Shown here in pieces: positions 1 through 9,825 of a stretch of 64,000 bases of DNA. The notes under the pieces were generated by a model. It worked only from the letters and a program-made list of their open reading frames with translations. It was not told the DNA's origin and ran no database searches. Both the position numbers and the translations under genes were made by a program. The stretch lies in contig CM037474.1 in assembly GCA_021014325.1 (NCBI GenBank), forward strand, positions 5,026,488-5,090,487. The letters run 5' to 3'. The stretch is from Plazaster borealis (taxonomy: Eukaryota; Echinodermata; Asteroidea; Forcipulatida; Labidiasteridae). Within the stretch, counting starts at the first letter, position 1. Every line of letters begins with the position of its first letter.

Positions 1-45
1 TGGCGCTGTAACGCGAACCTCACTGTTAACACTCAGTCCTCCACC
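1..45 (-). CDS. STAB-like: Stabilin-like exon 43 (partial): FAS1-5, cut by window edge
   Basis: Fifteen codons, phase 0, beginning after CTTGTAG and encoding GGGLSVNSEVRVTAP, the strand before the FAS1-5 H2 box. The exon continues outside the window. Confidence 0.75.
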
Positions 46-98
46 CTACAAGATGAAAATACACAACATCATGTCAAACAGTATGATTAATTAACTAG

Positions 99-341
99 AA
101 TAGCACTCCGCACTAGTGACGTCACTTTTGCTTGAAAATACCCATATGTCAGACACACATCTCACCACCCAGCTCTCACATGATCACCGCATCAGCCCGC
201 CAGACTGCAGTAGTACAGTCAGTACACACGAGTAAACATAAAGCTTGGACATCTACGCGCACAAACATAAGTGAATTTTGACCTGTATTCTGAGATGCAG
301 GTACTTAGCTTCTGTTTTTAGCATTAGTGCCAAGTGCTATT
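99..341. mobile_element. MITE, AATAGCACTCCGCAC family, copy 1
   Basis: About 243 bp with terminal inverted repeats: AATAGCACTCCGCACTA at the left and the complement of AATAGCACTTGGCACTA at the right. A second, clearly related copy lies at 5570-5812 with the same internal text (AGTACAGTCAGTACACACGA). Confidence 0.75.
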
Positions 342-349
342 TTGTGCAT

Positions 350-650
350 ACTGTACTACTGTCTTACCATTCAGTCAACCCTCCTACTGTCTGACCATTC
401 AATATCATCCATTGTGGTTCTGAATGATAGATGCACTATGCCAGCCTGCAATATGATAGCTCATGGTGAATGCATCTACACAGTACACAGTCAACCCTCC
501 TACTGTCTGACCATTCAATATCATCCACTGTGGTTTTGAACGCTATGCCAGCCTGTAATATGACATCATTGATGCATGCATCTACACAATACATAGTCAA
601 CCCTCCTACTGTCTGCCCATTAAATGTAATCCATTGTGGTTTTGAATAAG
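350..650. repeat. ~111-bp satellite, short array
   Basis: About three units containing CAACCCTCCTACTGTCTG and CTATGCCAGCCTGCAATATG. The same satellite forms a long array at 35396-36660, and a lone fragment is at 1165-1215. Confidence 0.8.
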
Positions 651-818
651 GGAATGAAAGAGTGGCGAGAAGGTCTTAAGCAGCCACGTTCCTAGAAGGT
701 TTTAAACGGCCGTTTAAGACTGAGTCATCACTCTTTTATTCCACTTAATCGATACGATGTTAAGAACAAATCTGACAGTTTAACCTCAGCTCGTCTCGAC
801 TGTATTGAATTTCTATCC

Positions 819-966
819 ATGTTGAGCCCACAGTAGCCCCCACGCACAAGTTTAGAACTTGCGCGCTTAAGTTTCAAACTATCGCATGCAAGCATGTTGA
901 GCCCACAGTAGCCCCCACGCACAAGTTTAGAACTTGCGCGCTTAAGTTTCAAACTATCGCATGCAA
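819..966. repeat. 74-bp tandem duplication
   Basis: Two nearly perfect copies (819-892, 893-966) beginning CATGTTGAGCCCACAGTAGC, followed by a partial third ending in CGCATGCAAGTTTCAAAC. Confidence 0.9.
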
Positions 967-1250
967 GTTTCAAACATGCGCAAGCCAAATATGCGACCTG
1001 CCAACTTAAATCAATCATCTGACAGCGCCCTCTTTTGACTAAATTTCGTTTGGGCAAGTAAAACATTCCTCACTGTGTTTATAGCGCACGTTTAGCTACG
1101 GCCGCATGACCTCCTCTCGACCAATAAAATGGATAAACTGCCCCAGGTATTCACGAATGACAGATAAACTATGCCAGCCTGCAATATGACATCACGAAGT
1201 GAAAGCATCCACGCAGTACAAAGACAGTTCAGTGCACAGTTGCTCTACCA

Positions 1251-1445
1251 TTCGCCCTTTGCACGAAACCGCCATGTGCGTGTAGAGCCTCGACTTCATG
1301 CTTCATTTGTATTGTATTTATGCAGCTGTTTGGATGAAAGTGTCATTACGTTACCTTGACAATACAGAGTTATATAACGCTTCTAATCACTGCTGCCCCC
1401 AAGTCGAGGCTCTACACGCAAATGGCTGACCGAGCAAAGGGCGAA
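1251..1445. repeat. Inverted repeat, ~45-bp arms
   Basis: Arms 1251-1296 (TTCGCCCTTTG to GTAGAGCCTCGACTT) and 1401-1445 (its complement, with a few changes) are separated by about 105 bp. Probably a small foldback element; no target duplication identified. Confidence 0.65.
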
Positions 1446-1816
1446 CACACAACCCATGCAGTCAAATGGCTCTGCTTGTCTGGTCAACTAGGCTCTAGAG
1501 TTGCGCCGAACCAAATTATTGAATTAAGTACACGAAAAGTTTGACGTCTGAAACTGTTAGGCGCGACTGGACGCACTGGAAGTCGAAAGATCGACTGTTG
1601 CAGTCGTTTGGAACGACTATGGAGCGTCTTGGTTTCAGACGTTGATCTTGCCATGAGCCAAACCTAATGTAAATGTTATGTTAAGTTCGCCTGTCTGAAA
1701 CCGAAACTTATTTGGGTCGACCTAAAGTCGCTCCTAACCTATTTGGTTTGACCCAACTATCTGGAGCGCCTGTCTGAACCGGGTGTAACTGGTGTGGAAA
1801 ATGAGAAGGCACTTAC

Positions 1817-1963
1817 AGTGGAATAATCAATACGAATCTGCCGTGCTGCGAGTGTTCCTAACGTCATTGATCTGTTGACATGCGGACTGAGGAGGGCAGT
1901 ACAGCCGACGATGTGGTGCATTAGTATCCGTTTTGTCTGGTTATTTCGTTTCCACTCGATAGT
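1817..1963 (-). CDS. STAB-like: Stabilin-like exon 42: FAS1-5 middle
   Basis: The 147-bp exon, phase 0 to 0, encodes RILMHHIVGCTALLSPHVN and LGTLAARQIRIDYST. It holds the 'HIV' strand and has the same length as exon 8. Acceptor TTTTTTTGAAG, donor ACT|GTAAGT; a second AG 9 bp into the exon is also in phase. Confidence 0.9.
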
Positions 1964-2052
1964 CTTCAAAAAAATCACAAACAAAGCATCTCGTAGGAAT
2001 GATATGAAATTATTGTTAATGATGTTAAACATACAATTCACTTAAAAACCAA

Positions 2053-2246
2053 AGCCCAAATTCATAGAGCTGCTTAAGCAGAAAATATGGCTTAACTATT
2101 TTTTGGCTTAGCAGAAATGAGCAGGGTACCAGTCACAGACTGAACATGTGACATGATAGTTTGGCTGGTAACCTTATTCTGGTAAGCATAATTTTGTTGT
2201 GCTTAGCTACTTTTTGTGCTTAAGCAGCTCTATGAAATTGGGCCCT
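2053..2246. mobile_element. Foldback MITE family A (GGGCCCAATTTCATAGAG)
   Basis: Termini are complementary forms of GGGCCCAATTTCATAGAGCT; the inside carries TTAAGCA and AGTAGCTAAGCA motifs. Related copies lie at 16981-17222, 18485-18665, 38895-39438, 39460-39652, 41468-41750 and 44719-44885. Confidence 0.75.
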
Positions 2247-2402
2247 GGTCTATCAGCTGCAGCGATCGCAGGTTTTTCCAGCGCATACAAGGAGAGGACC
2301 AGGATGCCCTCGAGCCAGTTGGGTGAACAACTTGACACAGTGGAGTGGTCTTTCAGTTTCCGATCTAATGGACGCTGGGCTGCAGATAAAAACACTGGAC
2401 TC

Positions 2403-2800
2403 AAGCGAAGGGGTTCGCCCCGGTGTTCCTAGTTTGATCGGCAGCATATTGCGTCGCAGCACCTTGTAAACCATTAATTGGTGCAATAAATGAAAAAGGT
2501 CTCATACTTCAAAACGTAGCTCCGCACACCTTGCATGAAAAAAATACTGAGCGCTTTGATATACCGCCCTAGGGATGTGATAAAGCGCTATATAAGAGCC
2601 AAGTATTATTATCATTATTAAAAACTCTCAACACAGCCAATTGGCAGAAGTGGGCGCCTACGGGCCAGAAAATTGCTTTGATATACCGCCCTAGGGATGT
2701 GATAAAGCGCTATATAAGAGCCAAGTATTATTATCATTATTAAAAACTCTCAACACAGCCAATTGGCAGAAGTGGGCGCCTACGGGCCAGAAAATTGCTT
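2403..2800 (+). repeat. SINE-L 3' part with 121-bp duplication of its tail
   Basis: The 3' half of the tRNA-Leu-like SINE (GGGGTTCGCCCCGGTGTTCC to GCGCTATATAAG plus ATT repeats). The tail and about 60 bp of flank, starting GCTTTGATATACCGCCCTAG, are repeated once at a spacing of 121 bp (2553 and 2674). Confidence 0.75.
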
Positions 2801-2918
2801 TTGGCGTTGCGGTGATGATCTTTTTAAATGCAATTTGAAACCAATAAATGGCATCTGATGGGCAGACTGCGGCCACGTTTGACGTCAGCCCAATGGGGGT
2901 TTATTGAATCTTGTTTAC

Positions 2919-3011
2919 CTGAGCTTCGGTGATGTGTTCGAATGCCTCGTTGGACGGTGCAAGGAGGGTCATCTTTGCTCGGGATGACCCCAGCAGCCTC
3001 CACACATCAGG
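2919..3011 (-). CDS. STAB-like: Stabilin-like exon 41: FAS1-5 H1 region
   Basis: The 93-bp exon, phase 0 to 0, encodes PDVWRLLGSSRAKMTLLAPS then NEAFEHITEAQ, the H1 box of FAS1-5. Acceptor AACAG, donor CAG|GTAAAC. Confidence 0.93.
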
Positions 3012-3084
3012 CTGTTAAATAATTGACAGAATAAATACTCAAAAACAACGTAGGAATAGTTCAACATTTGGTTTGTTGGAAAGA

Positions 3085-3515
3085 GATGCAACCTCGTTCC
3101 CAGGGATGATTGATTTTTTTCCCCAGCATGCCTTGCTCGTTCATAACCCCTGGAATCGGTTAATTAAATTGTGCCAGATTCTGGCATATTTTAATTAGGC
3201 CTGTGGCCGTTCCACTCGACGCGCTATCAAGTATAGTAGCCTGTCATTCTTCTTTGATATTGTGATATGTCTAACTGTATGCAGTTTAGGGGTGACCGTT
3301 TGAAATGGAATCGCGTCAAAATAATTGCATTATCAGACGCACGTACTAAGCGTCCTACAAGCGCCATACAAACGCTTGAAAGTTTTTAACAAGCGTGTAT
3401 GCTAAGAAGTCACTTTTGGTAGCCAATCAGCGGTGTTTTTCAGCACATCCATACCAGGTGTTAGTGACGAGAGGTATCGATACGGCGCGCTGCCCATGGT
3501 AGCGAGGCTGACAGA
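3085..3515. repeat. Dispersed repeat K, copy 1
   Basis: Matches the reverse complement of 34345-34825 over most of its length (shared text CATGGTAGCGAGGCT, TGGTAGCCAATCAGC, CCAGCATGCCTTGCTCG). Probably a ~450-bp non-autonomous element. Confidence 0.7.
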
Positions 3516-3788
3516 GATGCAAACCGATTATTCTAAAAGAGAGGGGTTAAGAGTCATCACCAACAAAAATGTCTGAAACTATGCTCCAAATTTTAGGAGG
3601 TATGTTGAAATGATGGCATTTCCACCTTTTGGTAACCCCTGGAGTTATAGATTCCAAGGAGCTTTTGGGAACAGTATCTTCAGCCCTAGAGAAGAGGATT
3701 AAAAGAGCAAGATTTCTTCTTATATAGAGAACAAAACAGTGATCTTTTTTCAAAAGGCAGACAAAATAGGTAAACTTCATCTACTTAC

Positions 3789-3842
3789 ATTTTCCCTCAA
3801 GAGATTCACAAATTGACTGAAGTTGCTATTCAAAAACACCTC
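3789..3842 (-). CDS. STAB-like: Stabilin-like exon 40: FAS1-5 first helix
   Basis: The 54-bp exon, phase 0 to 0, encodes EVFLNSNFSQFVNLLREN, the first helix of FAS1-5. Acceptor TTGCAG, donor AAT|GTAAGT. Confidence 0.86.
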
Positions 3843-4310
3843 CTGCAAGAACACACACAAAAAAGGAGAAAATGTGGATTTCAACCTTGTTGACTGGAGG
3901 GGGGGTTATATCCCTTAGGGATGATGACATGATGACAGAATGAGTATACTGTAAGCTTTCTGGACAACTTTGAAAAAATTGACTTTTGTACAAGGAGTGA
4001 ACAATGCAATTGACATGGGCCCAATTTCATAAAGGTGTTTAGCAGAAAATTCTGCTTAGCATATTTCTATGCTGAGCAAGAAATGAGTGGGGTACCAGTC
4101 ACAACAATGGTATCGTATGATATTAGCAATATCTCATATAAAAATTTTTAAAAACATTTAAGGAACGCTTCGCTTTTGCAATTCGCATGAAGTATGAACT
4201 GGTCTTTCTCTTGAGGTTGGCAGGGGTCGAAATCAATAAGTTGTTGTGCAACTTTGTCCCACTTCAGCCGAATCAGCAAATTTTCAAGTCAAAATAAAAT
4301 GTATATTCAC

Positions 4311-4505
4311 CTCAGCGATATTACCGATACACTCAAAACCATTGCCGATGTGTCCGACAAAACACGTGCAGTTGCGGAGCGCTGGTCCTGTCGGTACGCA
4401 GTCCGCCCTCACACTGCAGCCTCCGTTGTTGTCCAAGCAGGGATTGATGGGACTACATCTTGTTCGTCCGTTGCCTTCGTAGCCTGGTTGGCAATGGCAG
4501 GCACT
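4311..4505 (-). CDS. STAB-like: Stabilin-like exon 39: EGF repeats before FAS1-5
   Basis: The 195-bp exon, phase 0 to 0, encodes SACHCQPGYEGNGRTRC, INPCLDNNGGCSVRADC and CTCFVGHIGNGFEC: the end of one EGF plus a complete one. Acceptor CCCAG, donor GAG|GTGAAT. Confidence 0.92.
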
Positions 4506-4576
4506 CTGGGAATGAACGAAGATGTCAAAACAATTAAAATATATTTCTTCTAAATCAAATTAAGTTGAACAAGAGT

Positions 4577-4692
4577 ACTGCCCATTATGCACAAGCGCCA
4601 TCTTAAAAAGATATCGCAATGCATCTTGGGAAACCGAGTACATACAAAAAATAAATCAAGCTGCCAAGATGGACGCCAAGCTGTAGTTTACA
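4577..4692. repeat. Dispersed repeat (CGCCATCTT / GCATCTTGGGAAACC)
   Basis: Shares GCAATGCATCTTGGGAAACC and CTGCCAAGATGGA with 6595-6790, where the core is itself repeated twice. Confidence 0.65.
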
Positions 4693-5238
4693 TGTTAGGA
4701 TAGCTGGGGTATGCACTCAACTACTAGCAGGGGAATAGCAGGGGAATAGCTGGGGTATGTACTTACCATAGCTAGAACAATGTGAATGCACTCAACTACT
4801 ACCAGGGGAATAGCAGGGGAATCACTGGGGTATGTGCTTACCATAGCTGGACCAGTGCGAATGCACTCAACTACTAGCAGGGGAATAGCAGGGGAATCAC
4901 TGGGGTATGTACTTACCATAGCTGGACCAGTGTGAATGCACTCAACTACTAGCAGGGGAATAGCAGGGGAATAGCTGGGGTATGTACTTACCATAGCTAG
5001 AACAATGTGAATGCACTCAGCTACTAGCAGGGGAATAGCAGGGGAATCGCTGGGGTAAGTACTCATAATAGCTGGACCAGTGTGAATGCACTCAACTACT
5101 AGCAGGGGAATAGCAGGGGAATAGCAGGGGAATAGCAGGGGAATCGCTGGGGTATGTACTCATCATAGCTTGACCAGTGTGAATGCACTCAACTACTAGC
5201 AGGGGAATAGCAGGGGAATAGCTGCGGTATGTACTTAC
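4691..5238. repeat. 75-bp minisatellite that repeats the exon 38 splice donor
   Basis: About seven units of 75 bp. On the minus strand each holds a copy of the last ~27 bases of exon 38 (GCATTCACACTGGTCCAGC), the donor ATG|GTAAGT and intron text rich in GCTATTCCCCT. Donor copies end at about 4767, 4842, 4917 and 4992; two units nearest the exon (about 5066 and 5161) have lost the GT. An 11-bp subrepeat (AATAGCAGGGG) is also amplified. Confidence 0.92.
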
Positions 5239-5315
5239 CATAGCTGGACCAGTGTGAATGCACTCAGCTAGTTCATGGCAACCTCCGTCGTCCTCTTCCA
5301 AACAAGGGTTCACCT
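5239..5315 (-). CDS. STAB-like: Stabilin-like exon 38: EGF first half
   Basis: The 77-bp exon, phase 1 to 0, encodes EVNPCLEEDDGGCHELAEC then IHTGPAM. The donor ATG|GTAAGT and the last ~27 bases of the exon are the seed of a 75-bp minisatellite in the following intron (4691-5238), which repeats this donor. Confidence 0.9.
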
Positions 5316-5569
5316 CTGATTCAAAGAAATATATGACAACTAGTAAGAAATCTCAAACTTTGGCATTCCTTGTGAACTTTTGAGTCCAAATAATTATAAA
5401 AAGCCAACCAGTATAGAGAATTTGACTACAGGCTTGCAGACTCTAAGACACCTTTTTTTCTTCTTACACTTTTCCCTCAAGAGTACAAATTGTTATCCAC
5501 TTTGCACTCAAAAAAGATTGACACTAAAAACAGCTGAAAAGATGGATATAAGCGTCTGAATTAGAAGAC

Positions 5570-5812
5570 AATAGCATTCCGCACTACTGAAATCACTTTT
5601 GCTCAAAATACTCGGTTGTCAGACAAACATTCCACCACTTACGTGAACTCCGCATCATCGATGCGCCAAACTGCACTAGTAGTACAGTCAGTACACACGA
5701 GTAAATGTCAAACTTGGACATGTACGCGCGTGTAATTTTAGTGAAGTTCGACATGTTTGCCTGAGATCCGGGTACTTAGCTTCTATTTTTTAGCATTAGT
5801 ACGGAGTGCTAT
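5570..5812. mobile_element. MITE, AATAGCACTCCGCAC family, copy 2
   Basis: A second copy of the element at 99-341, in the same orientation and of almost identical length, with inverted termini. No open frame, so non-autonomous. Confidence 0.75.
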
Positions 5813-5947
5813 TCCTTGCGACTTTCTGAAGCAATGAGAACAATTGGTTTACCTTGTTGTATAAAACCCAACAAAGGAAAGAAACAATGGATGGGCAATG
5901 CACACTATCTCACAATTCAGTTTATAAGTTAGTGTGAAGTTGGTTTA

Positions 5948-6393
5948 CAGGTAGGGTCATAGATTGGTTTTTTGTCAACGTAATGCTGATTTATAAGCAA
6001 AATTAAAAAGAAAGATACAATAAAAGTCACATGTGAAAGTTTCAGCTGAATACAGTGTCTACTTGCTGGGAAAACACCCCAAAACAGTCATGGTACTTTC
6101 ACAATAACGTCAAATCCACCCCTGTTTAGCGAGGTGGCAGTGGGTACCAACCGCATCCCTGGCTGCAGCATTCGCAAAAGGACACCAACCCTCAGAAATC
6201 TGAGAAATGATTCATGCATGAATCATTTCTCAGATTAAAATGTTTTCGGGTGAAAAATTATTCAAAACCATACTTCGAAGAGACTCCTTTCTCAAAATAA
6301 TTTGTACTATCAACAGCTGCAGGTGCTTCTCACCAAGTAGATTTTTATGGTCATTAATTTTTGGAGTATTGAACAGTATATGACCCTACCTTT
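5948..6393. mobile_element. TTAA-type MITE, AGGTAGGGTCATAGATTGG subfamily
   Basis: Ends are complementary (AGGTAGGGTCATAGATTGG on the left, TATGACCCTACCT on the right) and the inside is related to 19483-19790, 25850-26061 and 55018-55400. The flanking TTAA is decayed. Confidence 0.65.
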
Positions 6394-6444
6394 CAGTGAT
6401 TATTCGAACAGATTATTATTAGCGAATAAATTTGGAGACCTTAC

Positions 6445-6567
6445 CGCCACAATAAAAACCATCTCCCTGGTAGCCTTCAGAGCATAGGCAACTAACTCGT
6501 CCACCGGAGAGGGAATGACAAGTAGCATGCTCAGAGCAGATGCCATCTTCGCTACAGGGGTCGTAAA
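6445..6567 (-). CDS. STAB-like: Stabilin-like exon 37: EGF
   Basis: The 123-bp exon, phase 1 to 1, encodes VYDPCSEDGICSEHATC then CLCSEGYQGDGFYCG, a full EGF of the same type as exon 4. Acceptor TATTAG, donor GGCG|GTAAGG. Confidence 0.92.
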
Positions 6568-6594
6568 CTAATAGTAATAGAAAGAGCGGGAAAT

Positions 6595-6790
6595 TATGGA
6601 GTGAAAAGTTACAATAGCCCATACGCACAAGCGCCATCTTACTGCAATGCATCTTGGGAAACCAAGTACAGTTAACAAATATACCAAGCGCCATCTTGAA
6701 AATATACCGCAATGCAGCTTGGGAAATCGAGTACGGTTACAAAATATATAAGCTGCCAAGATGGATGCCATGCTGTAGTTTACATGTAAC
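6595..6790. repeat. Dispersed repeat, second copy with internal duplication
   Basis: Contains two tandem versions of the CGCCATCTT...GCAATGCA(T/G)CTTGGGAAA unit also found at 4577-4692. Confidence 0.65.
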
Positions 6791-7001
6791 TATGCCAGGT
6801 TTTATTGTTGTGTACCGCATTGCTTGAAACTCGACACACCATAATGGTTGCCGGTGTTGCTTGGACTGGCTGGCAGTTCAATCCTCAGAATCCTTTGCAC
6901 GCAGGCACAGACAATTGTTCAGAATACCGAGCCGAAAAGAGGTTAAAGATTAGACAATTTCAGTTAACTGTCAATTCAATCACAGGCTTGTAGTAACTTA
7001 C

Positions 7002-7063
7002 CATCACAATGGCTGCCATTCCATACGTAACCGTTGTAGCAAAGGCATTGCTGATCAAGACAG
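7002..7063 (-). CDS. STAB-like: Stabilin-like exon 36: EGF second half
   Basis: The 62-bp exon, phase 2 to 1, encodes CLDQQCLCYNGYVWNGSHC. The acceptor is TTCCTAG| at 7065-7064; a CAG 12 bp inside the exon breaks the frame. The acceptor and the first ~18 bases of this exon form part of an eight-copy minisatellite (7046-7395). Confidence 0.85.
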
Positions 7064-7395
7064 CTAGGAATCAAACAGATAGTAAAAGGTATTGCTGATC
7101 AAGACAGATAGGAATCAAACAAATAGTAAAAAGTATTGCTGATCAAGACAGATAGGAATAAAACAAATAGTAAAAGGTATTGCTGATCAAGACAGATAGG
7201 AATAAAACAAATAGTAAAAGGTATTGCTGATCAAGACAGATAGGAATCAAACAAATAGTAAAAGATATTGCTGATCAAGACAGCTAGGAATCAAACAAAT
7301 AGTAAAAGGTATTGCTGATCAAGACAGCTAGGCATCAAACAAATAGTAAAAGGCATTGCTAATCAAGACAGCTAGGAATCAAACAAATAATAAAA
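7046..7395. repeat. 44-bp minisatellite that repeats the exon 36 splice acceptor
   Basis: Eight units of about 44 bp with core ATTGCTGATCAAGACAG. Read on the minus strand, each unit contains a pyrimidine-rich stretch, CCTAG or CCTAT, then the first bases of exon 36 (CTGTCTTGATCAGCAAT). Unit 1 is the real exon edge; units 6-8 keep the AG, units 2-5 have CCTAT and so lack it. Confidence 0.92.
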
Positions 7396-7535
7396 AACTT
7401 GAGACAAAGATTGGGTCAGAGGTTTTTTTTTCTTCTTCAAATTTTCGTTTTCGATTTCCTTAACTTCTGAGCCAAAAAGTGTTAACTCTTTTGGAGGCTT
7501 TATCTGTTGTTTTTGCCATTTTGGGTTAACAAAGA

Positions 7536-8030
7536 AGTCTTGTCAAATATAAGGACAGGTGGACAGATAACAATTCTCCGATGTCAAATTTTTGTTGGAT
7601 TTCCGTCGGACTGTATTTCTATGAGAGACATGGTTTTACTCGCTGAAAGGCACACAGTTCTCTGATGCACTAAAGGCATGCCCTCTGCAATGCACCCCGC
7701 TGAGCGCTCTGTAGTTTGACTCGCTGATTAAATGTGGTAGAAACAAAATGGCGGTTTTGGAACCATTTGGAAGGTTTGCAGGTCATTACATTTAACTATA
7801 AGAAGTGTGATTTTTTAGTGAGACATATAGAGACCCCCTGCTTGTTTTCCAGTAGATAGTGATCCAAGTCTCTGCGGTTTGTATACAAGTGTAACCCCAG
7901 GCACTGTGAACTTCTCCCATGTTCTCTCCGACACCCAATTTCAAACAAAATGAATTAACGGCGGGTAAAAAACCTTGTCCTGGACGGTACTTATCCGCTG
8001 GTTCTCCTGGACTAATTTTGACAAGGTCCC
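7536..8030. mobile_element. ~500-bp TIR element H, copy 1
   Basis: Inverted copy of 40012-40517. The right end reads CTAATTTTGACAAGGTCCC and the left end GTCTTGTCAAATATAAGGAC. Shared internal text includes CTACAGAGCGCTCAGCGGGG in one orientation or the other. Confidence 0.75.
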
Positions 8031-8153
8031 AAAGCTTAGTATTGTCTTATCAGTGTACACATGGTTGGATATTGTTAACATGGTGTTAGTAATATGGCTA
8101 TACAAAATTGTTATTTTGAACAAAAAATTGAAAAATTATTGAATTCCACTTAC

Positions 8154-8202
8154 TACGCATTTGGATCACATTGCTCTGTACACTGGTTTGAAGAAGTTAT
8201 GG
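8154..8202 (-). CDS. STAB-like: Stabilin-like exon 35: EGF first half
   Basis: A 49-bp micro-exon, phase 1 to 2, encoding ITSSNQCTEQCDPNA. The acceptor CTCGCAG is required by phase; a closer CAG gives a stop codon. It pairs with exon 36 to make one EGF. Confidence 0.82.
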
Positions 8203-8323
8203 CTGCGAGGTAAAAAACAAATGCAAAAGTTCATTCAAAATATTAGAATATGGTGAGGATATTTAATTGAAAAAATTAAAATGTACCGAGGATAGATTAT
8301 CGTTTCAGTTTTATATTACTGCA

Positions 8324-8538
8324 TGTCTCGGCCGAGCGGTCAAGCGCATCAAAACTCAAGCTCTGGTGTTTCTGATCAGCAGAGTGTGGGTTCGAGTTCC
8401 ACTCTTGACACTCGTGTCCTTGAGCAAGACACTTAACCATTATTGCTACGTCCTTCAGATGGGACATTAAGTCTTAGGTCCTGTGTGTTGTGTAATACAC
8501 GTAAAAGAACCCAGGTACACTTATCGCTAAGAAATGAG
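8324..8538 (+). mobile_element. SINE-L (tRNA-Leu-like head), 3'-truncated
   Basis: Has an A-box-like CGGCCGAGCGGTCAAG and a B-box-like GGGTTCGAGTTCC, then CCTTGAGCAAGACACTTAACC. It stops about 15 bp short of exon 34 (minus strand), so it sits just inside that exon's donor intron. Confidence 0.8.
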
Positions 8539-8552
8539 ATGTTGCACTGTAC

Positions 8553-8648
8553 CTATGTCACATTGTAATCCAGTGTATCCGTTGTTGCAGATACATCTCC
8601 CGTCACCATGGATACCATCACGACAACGTCCATTCACGCAGTTGCACA
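8553..8648 (-). CDS. STAB-like: Stabilin-like exon 34: EGF
   Basis: The 96-bp exon, phase 1 to 1, encodes VCNCVNGRCRDGIHGDGRC then CNNGYTGLQCDI. It has the same length and phases as exon 3. A truncated SINE ends about 15 bp beyond its donor. Confidence 0.92.
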
Positions 8649-8752
8649 CTGATACAAAAAACAGCAACAACAACAAAAATATAAACCATCAACAGCTGGT
8701 AGGGCAAAATATCAAAGAAAATGGTCCAGTTAATCTAAAAAAGAAAAAGAAA

Positions 8753-9038
8753 TGGCATCCCGTTAAGGTGATCCCCTGGCTGCCGCTTCCCAGGTTGTAT
8801 CGTAAACTTTGGTGTGATCCCTCGCTACACTGCAGCTAACAGTTGTACAGCTTCTGACTGGCACTCCCAAACAAAGATATTGACAAAATAGGGAGACCGC
8901 ACACATAGGGCTAGATAGCTCAGTCGGTAGAGCGCCGGCACGTTACACTGGAGGTCGTTGGTTCAAATCCTGCTCTAGTCAATTTTTCTTTGTTCAACCA
9001 CAAACTATCAAAAATTAACCCAGTCAGTTTCCCTTGTG
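8753..9038 (+). mobile_element. SINE-N (tRNA-Asn-like internal promoter)
   Basis: Contains GCTAGATAGCTCAGTCGGTA and GGTTCAAATCC at tRNA A/B-box spacing, preceded by a body with CAAAGATATTGACAAAATAG and followed by CAATTTTTCTTTGTTCAACC. The anticodon-loop position reads GTT. The same element recurs at 12982-13262, 22190-22335, 23436-23700 and 52412-52940. Confidence 0.8.
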
Positions 9039-9199
9039 GTCTATAACTTGATATTTCAAACATGAAGCAATACAGTTTCTTGTGTTTTACTTCAAACAAG
9101 TATGTGTTAGCCCAATTCACCTGACGTCATTATCACAATAATCTTGGTGGCGACATTTTGGGAGTCGTATGTTCCTGTCTGTTATACAGTGTAGTATTG

Positions 9200-9389
9200 G
9201 CTGCATATTGCGCCACAGCACCTTGTAAACCACAGCAATTTGTAAGCCACAGCACCTTGTAAACCATGGTGCTATGTAAAGGAAAAAGGTCTCATACTTC
9301 AAAACGTAACTCCACAATACCTTGCAGGAAATAAAATACTGAATGTTGGGGCACAATGAGCGTCACTGAGTGATGGATTTGAGCGCTAT
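9200..9389 (+). repeat. SINE-L 3' half, split by a TTAA MITE
   Basis: SINE-L tail (GCACCTTGTAAACCA, GGTCTCATACTTCAAAACG, GATTTGAGCGCTAT) broken at TTAA by the element at 9394-9757; the SINE resumes at 9762 with AAGAAGCCACTATTATT. Confidence 0.75.
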
Positions 9390-9393
9390 TTAA

Positions 9394-9757
9394 GGTATCG
9401 TACACGTTTGGTAATGACTCAAAACAAATATTAGCATAAAAACTTACTTGGTAACAAGCAACGGAGAGCTGTTGATAGTATAAAACATTGTAGGAAACGA
9501 CTCCCTCTGAAGTAACGTAGTTTTTGAGAAAGAGGTAATTTCTCACTAAAATAATAAAAACTTCTTGCAAGAAGTTTTTATTCCTAACTGAAAGCACACA
9601 AATTTGTACAACGAGGTTGTTTTTTCTTTCATCATTTTCTTGCAACTTCGATGACCAATTGAGCCCAAATTTTCACAGGCTTGTTATTTGATGCATATGT
9701 TGGGATACACCAAGTGAGACACTGGTCTTTGACAATTACCAAACGTGTTCAGTGCCT
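9394..9757. mobile_element. TTAA-flanked MITE family B inside a SINE tail
   Basis: A 364-bp element flanked by TTAA on both sides (9390-9393, 9758-9761). Starts GGTATCGTACACGTTTGG and ends CCAAACGTGTTCAGTGCCT. TTAA target duplication is the signature of piggyBac-type transposition; this copy has no frame and is non-autonomous. Confidence 0.82.
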
Positions 9758-9825
9758 TTAAAAGAAGCCACTATTATTAGTCTGGCTCAGTCTGCGTCAC
9801 TTTTTCTTTAAAAATGTACACTTAA

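Noticed and set aside
728..1066. 112-residue minus-strand frame with an internal repeat
   Set aside because: The frame follows the 74-bp tandem duplication; no splice sites in phase and no domain.
3547..3780. Possible additional exon between exons 40 and 41
   Set aside because: There is no FAS1-like sequence, and exons 40 and 41 already join in phase with continuous FAS1 homology.
4695..5313. Minus-strand frames STYPSDSPAIPLLVVECIHTG as a collagen-like or repeat protein
   Set aside because: This is intronic minisatellite sequence derived from the exon 38 edge; only 5239-5315 is supported as coding.
8907..8985. tRNA-Asn gene
   Set aside because: It has A and B boxes and a GTT at the anticodon position, but position 33 is not T, the anticodon stem is mismatched, and the same sequence occurs five times with SINE body on both sides.
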